A DNA stretch of 62,771 nt from Lachnospiraceae bacterium (GTDB taxonomy: Bacteria; Bacillota; Clostridia; Lachnospirales; Lachnospiraceae): positions 1 to 62,771 of the forward strand of contig CAAEMZ010000025.1 of NCBI GenBank assembly GCA_900757195.1, written 5' to 3'. Below, one piece after another: positions 25,909 to 33,964 of this stretch. The position numbers were made by a program, and so were the translations under genes. Position 1 is the first letter of the stretch, and the number at the start of each line of letters is the position of its first letter. The notes beneath the pieces are model-generated. The model was not told the DNA's origin, ran no database searches, and worked only from the letters and a program-made list of their open reading frames with translations.

Positions 25909-27324
25909 ATGCGAATTGAAGAACTTACGGAAGCACAGCGCCAGTATTACTATATTGAGCAGTGCCATCAATGGGTGGCCGGGCGTGAAAAAGCACTCGG
26001 CCGACCGCTGACTGCCGCCGTTATTACCTTTGGCTGCCAGATGAATGCCCGGGATTCGGAAAAGCTGACCGGCATCCTTGAAAAAATCGGCTACCATATG
26101 GTGGACAGTGAATCGGCAGATTTCGTCATTTATAATACATGTACCGTCCGTGAAAATGCCAATATGCGTGTTTACGGCCGTCTCGGCCATATGAAACAGG
26201 TCAAAAGGAAAAATCCGGATATGTTCATTGCCCTCTGCGGCTGTATGATGCAGGAACCGGAAGTCGTGGAAAAACTGAAAAAGAGCTATCGGCATGTGGA
26301 TCTGATCTTCGGTACCCACAATATTTTCAAATTTGCTGAATTGATCTACCGTCGGATCCACGAAGAAAAAATGGTCATCGATATCTGGAAGGATACCGAT
26401 CAGATTGTCGAGGATCTGCCCAACGACCGGAAGTATCCGTTTAAAACCGGCATTAATATCATGTTTGGCTGCAATAATTTCTGCAGCTACTGTATCGTTC
26501 CCTACGTCCGCGGACGGGAACGGAGCCGTCAGCCGGAGGACATTCTCCGTGAGATTGAAAGCGTTGTGGCCGACGGTGTTGTAGAAGTCATGCTTCTCGG
26601 CCAGAATGTGAATTCCTACGGAAAAAATCTGGAAGAGCCTCTCAGCTTTGCAGAGCTGCTCCGGAAAATCTGCCGTATTGACGGGCTTTTGCGGGTGCGT
26701 TTTATGACGTCCCATCCAAAGGATCTGTCCGATGAACTGATTCAGGTGATGGCTGAGGAACCGAAAATCTGCCGTCATCTCCATCTGCCGCTTCAATCAG
26801 GCAGCACGGAAATTCTTGACAAAATGAACCGAAGATATACCAAAGAAAGCTACCTCCGGCTGGTGGATAAATTAAGAGCCGCCTGTCCGGATATTTCGAT
26901 CACGACGGATATTATCGTCGGTTTCCCGGGAGAAACGGAAGATGATTTTCTTGAGACGATGGATGTGGTCCGGAAAGTCCGGTATGACAGCGCCTATACC
27001 TTTATTTATTCCAAGCGTACCGGAACCCCTGCGGCAGTGATGGAAAACCAGGTGCCGGAAACGGTAGTCAAAGACCGTTTTAACCGCCTTCTGGAAGAAG
27101 TCCAGACCATTGCCGCCGATGTCTGCTCCCGGTTTGAGGGCAGTATTCAGGACGTTCTGGTCGAAGAGGTCAACCACCAGGATCCGGAACTTGTCACAGG
27201 AAGAATGAGCAGCAATATCGTTGTTCATTTTAAAGGTGATGCTTCACTTATCGGAAAAATTGTTCCGGTAAAACTGACATCCTGCAGAAACTTTTATTAT
27301 ATCGGGGAACCCGTACAGGCTTAA
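25909..27324 (+). CDS. miaB: tRNA 2-methylthio-N6-isopentenyladenosine synthase MiaB
   Basis: Radical SAM methylthiotransferase that modifies i6A37 of tRNAs reading UNN codons; its substrate is made by MiaA (encoded at 45746-46702). The 471-residue protein has the UPF0004 domain with its three cluster Cys (in TFGCQMN, NTCTVREN, CGCMMQEP), the radical SAM motif CNNFCSYC and a C-terminal TRAM domain. In many Firmicutes mutS lies soon after miaB; here about 13.8 kb intervene. Confidence 0.96.
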   Translation: MRIEELTEAQRQYYYIEQCHQWVAGREKALGRPLTAAVITFGCQMNARDSEKLTGILEKIGYHMVDSESADFVIYNTCTVRENANMRVYGRLGHMKQVKRKNPDMFIALCGCMMQEPEVVEKLKKSYRHVDLIFGTHNIFKFAELIYRRIHEEKMVIDIWKDTDQIVEDLPNDRKYPFKTGINIMFGCNNFCSYCIVPYVRGRERSRQPEDILREIESVVADGVVEVMLLGQNVNSYGKNLEEPLSFAELLRKICRIDGLLRVRFMTSHPKDLSDELIQVMAEEPKICRHLHLPLQSGSTEILDKMNRRYTKESYLRLVDKLRAACPDISITTDIIVGFPGETEDDFLETMDVVRKVRYDSAYTFIYSKRTGTPAAVMENQVPETVVKDRFNRLLEEVQTIAADVCSRFEGSIQDVLVEEVNHQDPELVTGRMSSNIVVHFKGDASLIGKIVPVKLTSCRNFYYIGEPVQA

Positions 27325-27360
27325 ACCGAAAAGATTAAAAATAGAGGAGAGGAACAATCA

Positions 27361-29472
27361 ATGACAAAAAAAATTGATGTCGCAGAAATTTTTGGCTCGG
27401 ATGTTTTTGACGATGCCACAATGAAAGAAAGACTCCCGAAAAAAATTTATAAAGAATTAAAACAGACCATCGCGGACGGCGGAGAACTGGACAGCCATGT
27501 GGCGGAGGTTGTTGCCAATGTCATGAAAGACTGGGCGATTGAAAAGGGAGCGACCCATTTTACCCACTGGTTCCAGCCTTTGACCGGAATTACGGCGGAA
27601 AAACACGATGCCTTCATCTCACCTACCGATGATGGCGGCGTTATTCTCGAATTTTCCGGAAAGGAATTAATTAAGGGTGAGTCGGACGGTTCCTCCTTCC
27701 CGTCGGGCGGCCTTCGGGCAACCTTCGAAGCCAGAGGCTATACGGCCTGGGACTGTACCTCACCGGCCTTTGTCCATGAATCCCCACGGGGCACAACGCT
27801 GCTCTGTATCCCGACGATTTTCTGTTCCTATACCGGAGAAGCGCTGGATAAAAAAACACCGCTTCTCCGTTCCATGGAAGCGCTCAGTGTTCAGGCGCTG
27901 CGTATCGTCCGGGCCTTCGGAGATACCGAGGCGTCCAAGGTCACCACGAGCGTCGGACCGGAACAGGAGTATTTCCTTGTGGACCGGGATACATACAATA
28001 AACGTGAAGATTTGATTTTTGCAGGACGTACCCTGTTCGGAGCGCCGGCGCCGAAGGGACAGGAACTGGACGATCATTATTACGGCAGCATTAAAGAACG
28101 GGTTTCCGCTTACATGCACGATTTAAACGAAGAACTCTGGAAACTCGGGGTTACTGCCAAAACACAGCATAACGAAGTGGCGCCGGCCCAGCATGAACTG
28201 GCTCCGATTTATAATACAACCAACATTGCGACCGATCACAACCAGCTGATTATGGAAACGATGAAAAAAGTGGCTCTGCGTCACAACCTGGTCTGTCTGC
28301 TCCATGAAAAACCTTTTGCAGGCATCAACGGTTCCGGCAAGCACAATAACTGGTCCATGTCAACGGATACCGGCATTAACCTTCTGGACCCGGGAACCAC
28401 ACCGCACCAGAACAAGCAGTTTCTTCTGATTCTTTCTGCGATTATGAAGGCCGTCGATGAATACGCGCCGCTGCTCCGGGAATCCGCGGCAAATCCGGGA
28501 AATGACCACCGTCTCGGCGCTGACGAAGCGCCTCCGGCTATTATTTCCATGTTCCTCGGTGAACAGCTGGAAGACGTTTTAAACCAGTTATGTGAAAAAG
28601 GGGAAGCGACATCCAGTAAAATGGGCGGCAGGCTGGATGTGGGCGTTTCTACCGTGCCTTCCTTTATGAAGGATGCCACCGACAGAAACCGGACCTCACC
28701 TTTTGCTTTTACCGGAAACAAATTTGAATTCCGTATGGTCGGTTCCATGGCATCGATTGCAGACCCGAATACGGTCATCAATACCATTGTCGCAGAAACA
28801 CTGAGACAGGCAGCCGATGTACTGGAAGCTTCCGATGATCCGATCATGGCGGCCCATGACCTGACGAAGGAGTGGATCAGCGACCATATCCGCATTATCT
28901 TTAACGGTAACGGTTATTCTGAGGAATGGGTGAAGGAAGCCGAGCGCAGAGGCCTTCCGAATATCAGGAACATGGTCGATACCCTGAGCTGTCTGACGGA
29001 TAAATCCACCATTGAATTATTCGAACGGCATAAAGTGATGACCCGTGTCGAACTGACCTCCCGTCAGGAAGTCGGTTATGAGTCCTATGCAAAAGCCATC
29101 AACATCGAAGCACGGACAATGATCGACATGGTAAAAAAAGAAATTTTACCGGCAGTCATCAAATACACAACGACGGTTGCACAGTCCGTTGCCGCCGTCA
29201 AAGCCGTCGGCGCCGACGCCTCTGTTCAGGAAAATCTGCTGGCAGATATTTCCGCAAATCTGGCAGCCATGAATCAGGCCATGAAAAAGCTGGAAGAAGA
29301 GACCAATAAAGCGGTCGTTATCGAAGATCCGAAAGCCCAGGCCGTCGCCTACAGAGACCATGTCTTTTCTGCCATGGAAGCGCTTCGGATTCCTGCGGAT
29401 GAACTTGAAAAAATTGTTGATAAATCTGTTTGGCCGTTCCCGACCTATGCAGACTTATTGTTTAACGTATAA
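27361..29472 (+). CDS. glnN: Type III glutamine synthetase
   Basis: ATP-dependent synthesis of glutamine from glutamate and ammonia. At 703 residues it is the GSIII form, much longer than GSI or GSII and assembling as a double hexamer in studied cases. Landmarks are THFTHWFQPLTG, the GSIII block VGPEQEYFLVD, NEVAPAQHELAP, the ATP/metal region HEKPFAGINGSGKHNNWS and GNDHRLGADEAPPAI. Transcribed alone: a strong terminator follows. It separates miaB from the radical SAM cluster and may belong to the same inserted block. Confidence 0.95.
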   Translation: MTKKIDVAEIFGSDVFDDATMKERLPKKIYKELKQTIADGGELDSHVAEVVANVMKDWAIEKGATHFTHWFQPLTGITAEKHDAFISPTDDGGVILEFSGKELIKGESDGSSFPSGGLRATFEARGYTAWDCTSPAFVHESPRGTTLLCIPTIFCSYTGEALDKKTPLLRSMEALSVQALRIVRAFGDTEASKVTTSVGPEQEYFLVDRDTYNKREDLIFAGRTLFGAPAPKGQELDDHYYGSIKERVSAYMHDLNEELWKLGVTAKTQHNEVAPAQHELAPIYNTTNIATDHNQLIMETMKKVALRHNLVCLLHEKPFAGINGSGKHNNWSMSTDTGINLLDPGTTPHQNKQFLLILSAIMKAVDEYAPLLRESAANPGNDHRLGADEAPPAIISMFLGEQLEDVLNQLCEKGEATSSKMGGRLDVGVSTVPSFMKDATDRNRTSPFAFTGNKFEFRMVGSMASIADPNTVINTIVAETLRQAADVLEASDDPIMAAHDLTKEWISDHIRIIFNGNGYSEEWVKEAERRGLPNIRNMVDTLSCLTDKSTIELFERHKVMTRVELTSRQEVGYESYAKAINIEARTMIDMVKKEILPAVIKYTTTVAQSVAAVKAVGADASVQENLLADISANLAAMNQAMKKLEEETNKAVVIEDPKAQAVAYRDHVFSAMEALRIPADELEKIVDKSVWPFPTYADLLFNV

Positions 29473-29492
29473 TTCCATAAAAACATCGCCGG

Positions 29493-29543
29493 GCAGGCTG
29501 TTGTACTGAATGTAAATTCGTACAGCAGCCTGCTTTTTTTTTT
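29493..29543 (+). terminator. Strong terminator of glnN
   Basis: A 14-base-pair stem (GCAGGCTGTTGTAC at 29493-29506 with GTACAGCAGCCTGC at 29520-29533, one G-T pair), a 13-base loop and ten T residues. It isolates the downstream cluster transcriptionally. Confidence 0.95.
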
Positions 29544-29558
29544 GAAAAAAATTATTTA

Positions 29559-29589
29559 TATCCGTCCGTTAAGATGGTATTAACAAAAA
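29559..29589 (+). promoter_or_regulatory. 31-base cluster element, copy 1
   Basis: Thirty of 31 bases are identical to 33904-33934 (single difference at 29568). The core holds TCCGTC...GATGG, a partial dyad around TTAA, followed by TGGTATTAACAAAAA. TTTATA (29555-29560) and TATTAA (29578-29583), 17 bases apart, could be weak promoter boxes, suggesting an activated promoter. It lies between the glnN terminator and the first cluster gene. Confidence 0.55.
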
Positions 29590-29620
29590 AGCAGATGCAC
29601 CGATGAATGGGAGAGAACCT

Positions 29621-30895
29621 ATGAAAAAAATAACCGGTATAAAAATTAATGACGGCCTGGCCTTTGGAACTGTCTGTATCCGGGAAGGTCCGGAAGACGC
29701 CTTCCGATTTCCGGAATCTGATACGCCGCCGATCATTCTATCTGAAAATCTGACTCCGAATGAAACCGTCCGGTTTGGACAGATGGGCGTGAAGGCGCTT
29801 GTCGTCACCGGGGCAACGGACACCTCACATACGGCGATACTGGCCCGGACAATGAATTGGCCTGCGGTTTCCGGAATAAAAATCGACCCGGCCTGGGCGC
29901 ATAAAACCGCCATTGTGGACGGGAATCACGCCACATTGATTATTGATCCCGATGAAGCTGCCCGGCGGTATTATCAACGGAAGCAGGCGGAAGCCGAAGA
30001 AGCAAAGAACACACTGCTGCGCGCCTATAAAAACAAAAAAACCGTCACAAAGAGCGGGAAAGAAATAAAGCTCTATGCGAATATTTCAACACCGTCGGAT
30101 ATTTCAGATGTTTTGGCGAATGGCGCTGAAGGCATTGGCAATTTTAAAACCGAATTTATGTACTTGAATTCTCCGGACTACCCGGAGGAAGAAGCGCTGT
30201 TTCAGGCTTATAAAAAAATAGCCGGGCAGATGTCCGGTCAAAAGGTTGTTATACGAACCTTTGATATTGGCACCGATAAAACCGCCGATTATTTCGGAAT
30301 CGGCAAAGAAGAAAATCCGGCATTGGGCTATCGCGCAATTCGTATCGGCCTTGACCGCCCCGAAATTTTCAAAACCCAGTTAAGAGCCATCATCCGGGCA
30401 GGCGCCTATGGAAAGGTTGCCATCATGTATCCGATGATTGTTTCTGTGGATGAGGTTCTGAGTATAAAAAAACTGGTCGCCCGGACTATGGATGAACTGG
30501 AAAAAGAAGGCATCCCTTTTGACCGTCATATGGAGCAGGGAATCATGATTGAAACGCCGGCCGCTGTCATTATGAGCCGTGAACTCGCACAGATCGTCGA
30601 TTTTTTCAGTATCGGCACGAATGATCTGATCCAGTATACCTTAGCTGCTGACCGTCAGAATCCAAAACTTGGCAGCATCTATAATCCATATCACCCTGCG
30701 GTCCTGCGTTCCATCCGATATGTTGTTGAGAACGCACACAGGGCGGGCATATGGACATCCGTCAGCGGAGAGCTTGGCGCAGATTCTGCCATGACGGAAA
30801 CCTTTATAAAGTGGGGCATCGATGCCCTCGCTGCCCCACCGTCAAAAATTCTTCCTCTGAGGAAAAAAATATGTGAAATGAATGAAACTGTGTGA
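29621..30895 (+). CDS. Enzyme I-like PEP-utilising protein lacking the HPr-binding domain
   Basis: A 424-residue relative of PTS Enzyme I (usually about 570). A short N-terminal piece (ITGIKINDGLAFGTV) matches the EI start and then jumps to the phosphohistidine domain: ATDTSHTAILAR puts the phospho-acceptor at H70. The helical HPr-binding subdomain is absent. The C-terminal PEP-binding barrel keeps IRTFDIGTDK, GYRAIRIGLD, ETPAAVIMS and FFSIGTNDL. The EI catalytic Cys is Ser here (S382 in TSVSGELGAD), and the Arg of LYRTEF is Lys (K176). It may pass phosphate to a partner other than HPr, or use PEP differently. ATG at 29621 has GGGAG upstream. First gene of the cluster. Confidence 0.82.
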   Translation: MKKITGIKINDGLAFGTVCIREGPEDAFRFPESDTPPIILSENLTPNETVRFGQMGVKALVVTGATDTSHTAILARTMNWPAVSGIKIDPAWAHKTAIVDGNHATLIIDPDEAARRYYQRKQAEAEEAKNTLLRAYKNKKTVTKSGKEIKLYANISTPSDISDVLANGAEGIGNFKTEFMYLNSPDYPEEEALFQAYKKIAGQMSGQKVVIRTFDIGTDKTADYFGIGKEENPALGYRAIRIGLDRPEIFKTQLRAIIRAGAYGKVAIMYPMIVSVDEVLSIKKLVARTMDELEKEGIPFDRHMEQGIMIETPAAVIMSRELAQIVDFFSIGTNDLIQYTLAADRQNPKLGSIYNPYHPAVLRSIRYVVENAHRAGIWTSVSGELGADSAMTETFIKWGIDALAAPPSKILPLRKKICEMNETV

Positions 30896-30931
30896 TTGAA
30901 AAATGATTGAAAAAGAAAAGGAGAAACGAAT

Positions 30932-31918
30932 ATGGCAATGAAAAATGTTGATGAAAAGTTGAAGAAAAAAATCAGAAAATGTATGGAAAACCTGCCGCTG
31001 ACATTAAATACACATTTTGGAGATCCCTTTCAGCCGGACCAGTGGGAAAATACACTGGAAAAATTAAAATATCTGAAAGCCCAGAATTATCAGGGGGAAA
31101 TTGAAGTCTCTACAAAATGGATCATTACCGATGAACAGATTAACGAATTATATGCGATTTATCCGGATCTGTGGATTATCTGTGGAATCACCGGTATGAA
31201 CGAAATGCCCGGCGTATCTCCGGAGACAAGGTTTGACAATTATCTTCGGATCTGTAAGAAGTTCAAAAAAACGATTTTAAATGTCCGGCCCCTGATTCCC
31301 GGAATTAACGATTCTATGGAGGTCCTGACCCCGATTATCGAAGTTGCCGCCAAAGGAAGAAAATTATTAAAGCATGGCGGTTACCTGAATCCTCAGTCCT
31401 TTGAAAATAAAAAAACAAACTATGACGCTCTTAAAAAAGAAATTCATGAATTATGTGAAAAACTTGGCGTCAATGACGGTCCGAGATGTACCTGTATTGT
31501 AACGGACGTCACCGGAAAAGTATGCAGTACCTTTTCCAAAGAAAAGCCTGTACATCTGGATGTTCTGGCGGCGCTCGGATATGATTTCGAGATGGAAAAG
31601 GGGTATGTGAAATTAACCGGATTTGAGGGAAGCCATACCGTGACCAAGGGCGATGTTTCATTTGCCCGGCTGATTATTGAATCTTCATATATTCTGGATA
31701 ACTGGAACGATCCCCACGTGTATATGCAGATGAAAGGCCCTGACGGGCAGGTGATGGTCTGCACATCGAGCTGGCTTCACTGGGCGCGGGAGGTGACCTG
31801 TATGGTCAATTGCTTTTACTGCCATGTCCGGCCGGAAAATCCGATCATCGAAGCCTTTGAAGCCGGAGATACCGGATGCAGCCCGATCGATCTTTATACA
31901 TATTTATTTGAAGGATAG
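30932..31918 (+). CDS. Radical SAM-like protein with C-terminal CX3CX2C (possible circular permutation)
   Basis: A 328-residue protein. Residues 22-150 read like strands 2-6 of a radical SAM barrel: THFGDPFQPDQWENTL (where GGE-type motifs sit), VSTKWI, IICGITG and NVRPLIPGIND. No Cys motif precedes them. Instead, CMVNCFYC (C290, C294, C297), a textbook CX3CX2C, stands 31 residues before the C-terminus, after a strand-like GQVMVCTSS. Strand 1 with its cluster loop therefore seems to have moved to the end. The middle (about 150-270) adds a domain with further Cys residues. Alternatives are a non-SAM barrel with a metal-binding tail. No homologue comes to my mind. Confidence 0.65.
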   Translation: MAMKNVDEKLKKKIRKCMENLPLTLNTHFGDPFQPDQWENTLEKLKYLKAQNYQGEIEVSTKWIITDEQINELYAIYPDLWIICGITGMNEMPGVSPETRFDNYLRICKKFKKTILNVRPLIPGINDSMEVLTPIIEVAAKGRKLLKHGGYLNPQSFENKKTNYDALKKEIHELCEKLGVNDGPRCTCIVTDVTGKVCSTFSKEKPVHLDVLAALGYDFEMEKGYVKLTGFEGSHTVTKGDVSFARLIIESSYILDNWNDPHVYMQMKGPDGQVMVCTSSWLHWAREVTCMVNCFYCHVRPENPIIEAFEAGDTGCSPIDLYTYLFEG

Positions 31919-31927
31919 GAGTTTGAG

Positions 31928-32530
31928 ATGATTATTACAATTGATGGATACAGCTGCCAGGGAAAAAGTTACGTCGGGAGAGCGCTTGCCGAAGAAATGG
32001 GCCTGGAATTTCTTGCAACCGGCAGGCTTGTCCGTTATGTGGCATTTCTGTTCAACCAGCTTCAGGACGGCATATCCGATACAGAAGTTTTACTGCAGAA
32101 AGCCGTTGAGATAATGAAATCGACGGCGGTGTGTGACATCGTAAACTGCGAGTATCTGGAAACCGAAGAGACCGAGCGCACACTAAAAATCACTTCCGAA
32201 TATCCCTTTGTTTTTGAACAGGTGGTCCGGGTGATCCGCGCCTATGCTGCGGACCGGGATATTGTGCTGGACGGGCGATTCACATTTAATATCTTTCCCC
32301 ATGCACACCGAAGCTATTATTTTCGGTCATCGGTTCAAAGAAGGGCATCTCTGGAGGTTTCATCCAAGAACATGAGTTATGACGAAGCCCTCCGCTATAT
32401 TGCTTTTCGCGATTCCTTCGAAAAGCAATATGACCTTCCGGAACGTGTACGGATCATTGATCTGGCCCCTGATATCAGGGCCGGTGACCTGATTCAATAT
32501 CTGAAAAATGACATACGAAATGAAGGGTGA
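31928..32530 (+). CDS. Cytidylate-kinase-like P-loop kinase
   Basis: A 200-residue P-loop protein. Walker A is GYSCQGKS (residues 7-14), followed by the CMP-kinase-like layout EEMGLEFLATGRLVRYVAF and, later, VLDGRFTFNIFPHAH, equivalent to the DGRDxxTxVFPxA block of cytidylate kinase, and a helical lid region EALRYIAFRDSFEKQY. The substrate cannot be told: a nucleoside monophosphate or a modified analogue is plausible in this setting, next to phosphoribosyltransferase-like and NDP-kinase-like genes. It follows the previous gene by 9 bases and precedes the next by 4. Confidence 0.72.
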   Translation: MIITIDGYSCQGKSYVGRALAEEMGLEFLATGRLVRYVAFLFNQLQDGISDTEVLLQKAVEIMKSTAVCDIVNCEYLETEETERTLKITSEYPFVFEQVVRVIRAYAADRDIVLDGRFTFNIFPHAHRSYYFRSSVQRRASLEVSSKNMSYDEALRYIAFRDSFEKQYDLPERVRIIDLAPDIRAGDLIQYLKNDIRNEG

Positions 32531-32534
32531 TTTT

Positions 32535-33917
32535 ATGAGTAATGGTTTATTTAAATATATTGATTCCGTTGAAGCAGAGATGCGGACATCACAGAAATAT
32601 TTTTTTGAAAAATGGAATCCGGTCATCCGGGAACAGTTCCGGCTGGCCAGGGATTTTCAAATTGAAGCCTGCATCGATCTTTTTGGCGGTTATTGGCTGG
32701 CTCCTGAAGAATATGCACGGATGGATGCCGGGCTGATAAACTTCTACGATCAAAGAGTCCGTCAGGGCGCCCGAATTTATTTGAGAGGCTATGATTACTA
32801 CCAGGCGGACCCGCTTTTACACATGCAGTCTGAAAACTGCGGACACCACCGTCTCTGGCATGTCTTTCGCAGGAAATGGAAAAATTATCAGCGCATCCAG
32901 TCCTTTGATTATTTAACCGACACACCGTCCGTTGAAAACTGGATAGGAACCCTGGGACTGCTGGAGTATCTGTTTACAGATCTGACCTCCCTGCGATGGT
33001 TTATTTTCCGTAATAAACCCCGGATTATTTCCGTTTTTGCAGAAGCTTATGATGCACTGGTCAATGATATTGAAACCTTTTCCGACATCATCGGCGCGGC
33101 GATCGCCTGTATGCTTCGGTTCGATTTTGAAGGCGGTCGGGCTCTGCTCAGCGAAAACTTTCAGGATATTTTAACTGCGCCGCTGCTGAACCGATTGTTA
33201 GAAACCGATTTTGATGCCGTCGAAAAGGCTTCCATCCGGACCATGCGTGAAGGGGATTCCCTGGTGCTTATTTATGCGGCATATCTGTTAAAGCTGAAAC
33301 CCTTCTGTGAAAACCACCGATGGAAAAAAATCCGGATTATAAGCAACGCCTTCGGTGCAATGAATATCGGACTGATTTTAAAACATCTCATGGCGCCTGT
33401 GTGCGAGGTGACACACAGCAATATTTTATATGCACAGCATCGAAGTGAAGGGGATTTCGTATACGATGATTCCCTGATCCACAAATGCTGCCGGATAAAT
33501 ACGGAAGTGCCGGATGAAGCATCGGAAGCCGAAGCCGTTTTTATTGTGGATGACAGTATCTGCTTCGGAAAAAGTTACCGGTATATCAAAGCTTCTGTCG
33601 ATTGCAGGAACGTCTACGCACTGCCATTAACGCTGAACTGTAATGGTATGAAATATTTCAAAACCGGCCTGAATGAAGAGGATTCTCTGAATTCTATGGT
33701 ACATCAGTCTGTCCGATGGGCCGAAGAGGTCAACCGGACGCTGCCGCCATTTTTCTCCTTCTGGGATTTTCGTCAGACCGTTCCGAAACAACGGCCCGTG
33801 GATGACGAAACCTTCTGTTTTGCCATGTTTGGAAGTGATCTGTTATTAAAACATTTATGGAAAATCTATACCGACGACATTACCGCCTGTAAAAATAATT
33901 TTTTATCCGTCCCTTAA
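32535..33917 (+). CDS. Phosphoribosyltransferase-like domain protein
   Basis: A 460-residue protein, no family recognised over the full length. The N-terminal ~260 residues look helical and match nothing I know. The C-terminal part resembles a type I phosphoribosyltransferase: FIVDDSICFGKSYRYI, with D339 and D340, has the hydrophobic-DD-G-S pattern of a PRPP loop, preceded by a strand-helix unit RIISNAFGAMNIGLILKHL. It could transfer a base, or act on a nucleotide made by its neighbours. ATG at 32535 has GAAGGGTGA upstream; an earlier in-frame ATG at 32508 overlaps the kinase gene. Its last codons and stop form part of a 31-base repeated element. Confidence 0.6.
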   Translation: MSNGLFKYIDSVEAEMRTSQKYFFEKWNPVIREQFRLARDFQIEACIDLFGGYWLAPEEYARMDAGLINFYDQRVRQGARIYLRGYDYYQADPLLHMQSENCGHHRLWHVFRRKWKNYQRIQSFDYLTDTPSVENWIGTLGLLEYLFTDLTSLRWFIFRNKPRIISVFAEAYDALVNDIETFSDIIGAAIACMLRFDFEGGRALLSENFQDILTAPLLNRLLETDFDAVEKASIRTMREGDSLVLIYAAYLLKLKPFCENHRWKKIRIISNAFGAMNIGLILKHLMAPVCEVTHSNILYAQHRSEGDFVYDDSLIHKCCRINTEVPDEASEAEAVFIVDDSICFGKSYRYIKASVDCRNVYALPLTLNCNGMKYFKTGLNEEDSLNSMVHQSVRWAEEVNRTLPPFFSFWDFRQTVPKQRPVDDETFCFAMFGSDLLLKHLWKIYTDDITACKNNFLSVP

Positions 33918-33934
33918 GATGGTATTAACAAAAA
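33904..33934 (+). promoter_or_regulatory. 31-base cluster element, copy 2
   Basis: Second copy of the element at 29559-29589, with one difference (33913). It overlaps the last codons and stop of the phosphoribosyltransferase-like gene and lies 31 bases before the first of the four radical SAM genes, suggesting that the second half of the cluster starts here under the same control. Confidence 0.55.
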
Positions 33935-33964
33935 CATTAAAACAGATTGTAAGGAGGTTTTTAT

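Noticed and set aside
25867..26796. Long open frame on the minus strand opposite miaB (309 codons), and similar ones opposite alaS (9419-10213), mutS (42166-42963), hisIE (8468-9211), the DUF3048 gene (16841-17590) and the TIGR01212 gene (58952-59695).
   Set aside because: All lie fully opposite well-recognised genes, have no recognisable domains, unusual residue composition (rich in His, Phe, Arg) and no ribosome-binding sequences. They are shadows of the real coding frames.
29603..29620. ATG at 29603 as start of the Enzyme I-like gene.
   Set aside because: The ribosome-binding sequence GGGAG lies after it and is well placed for the ATG at 29621, where the EI-like sequence begins.
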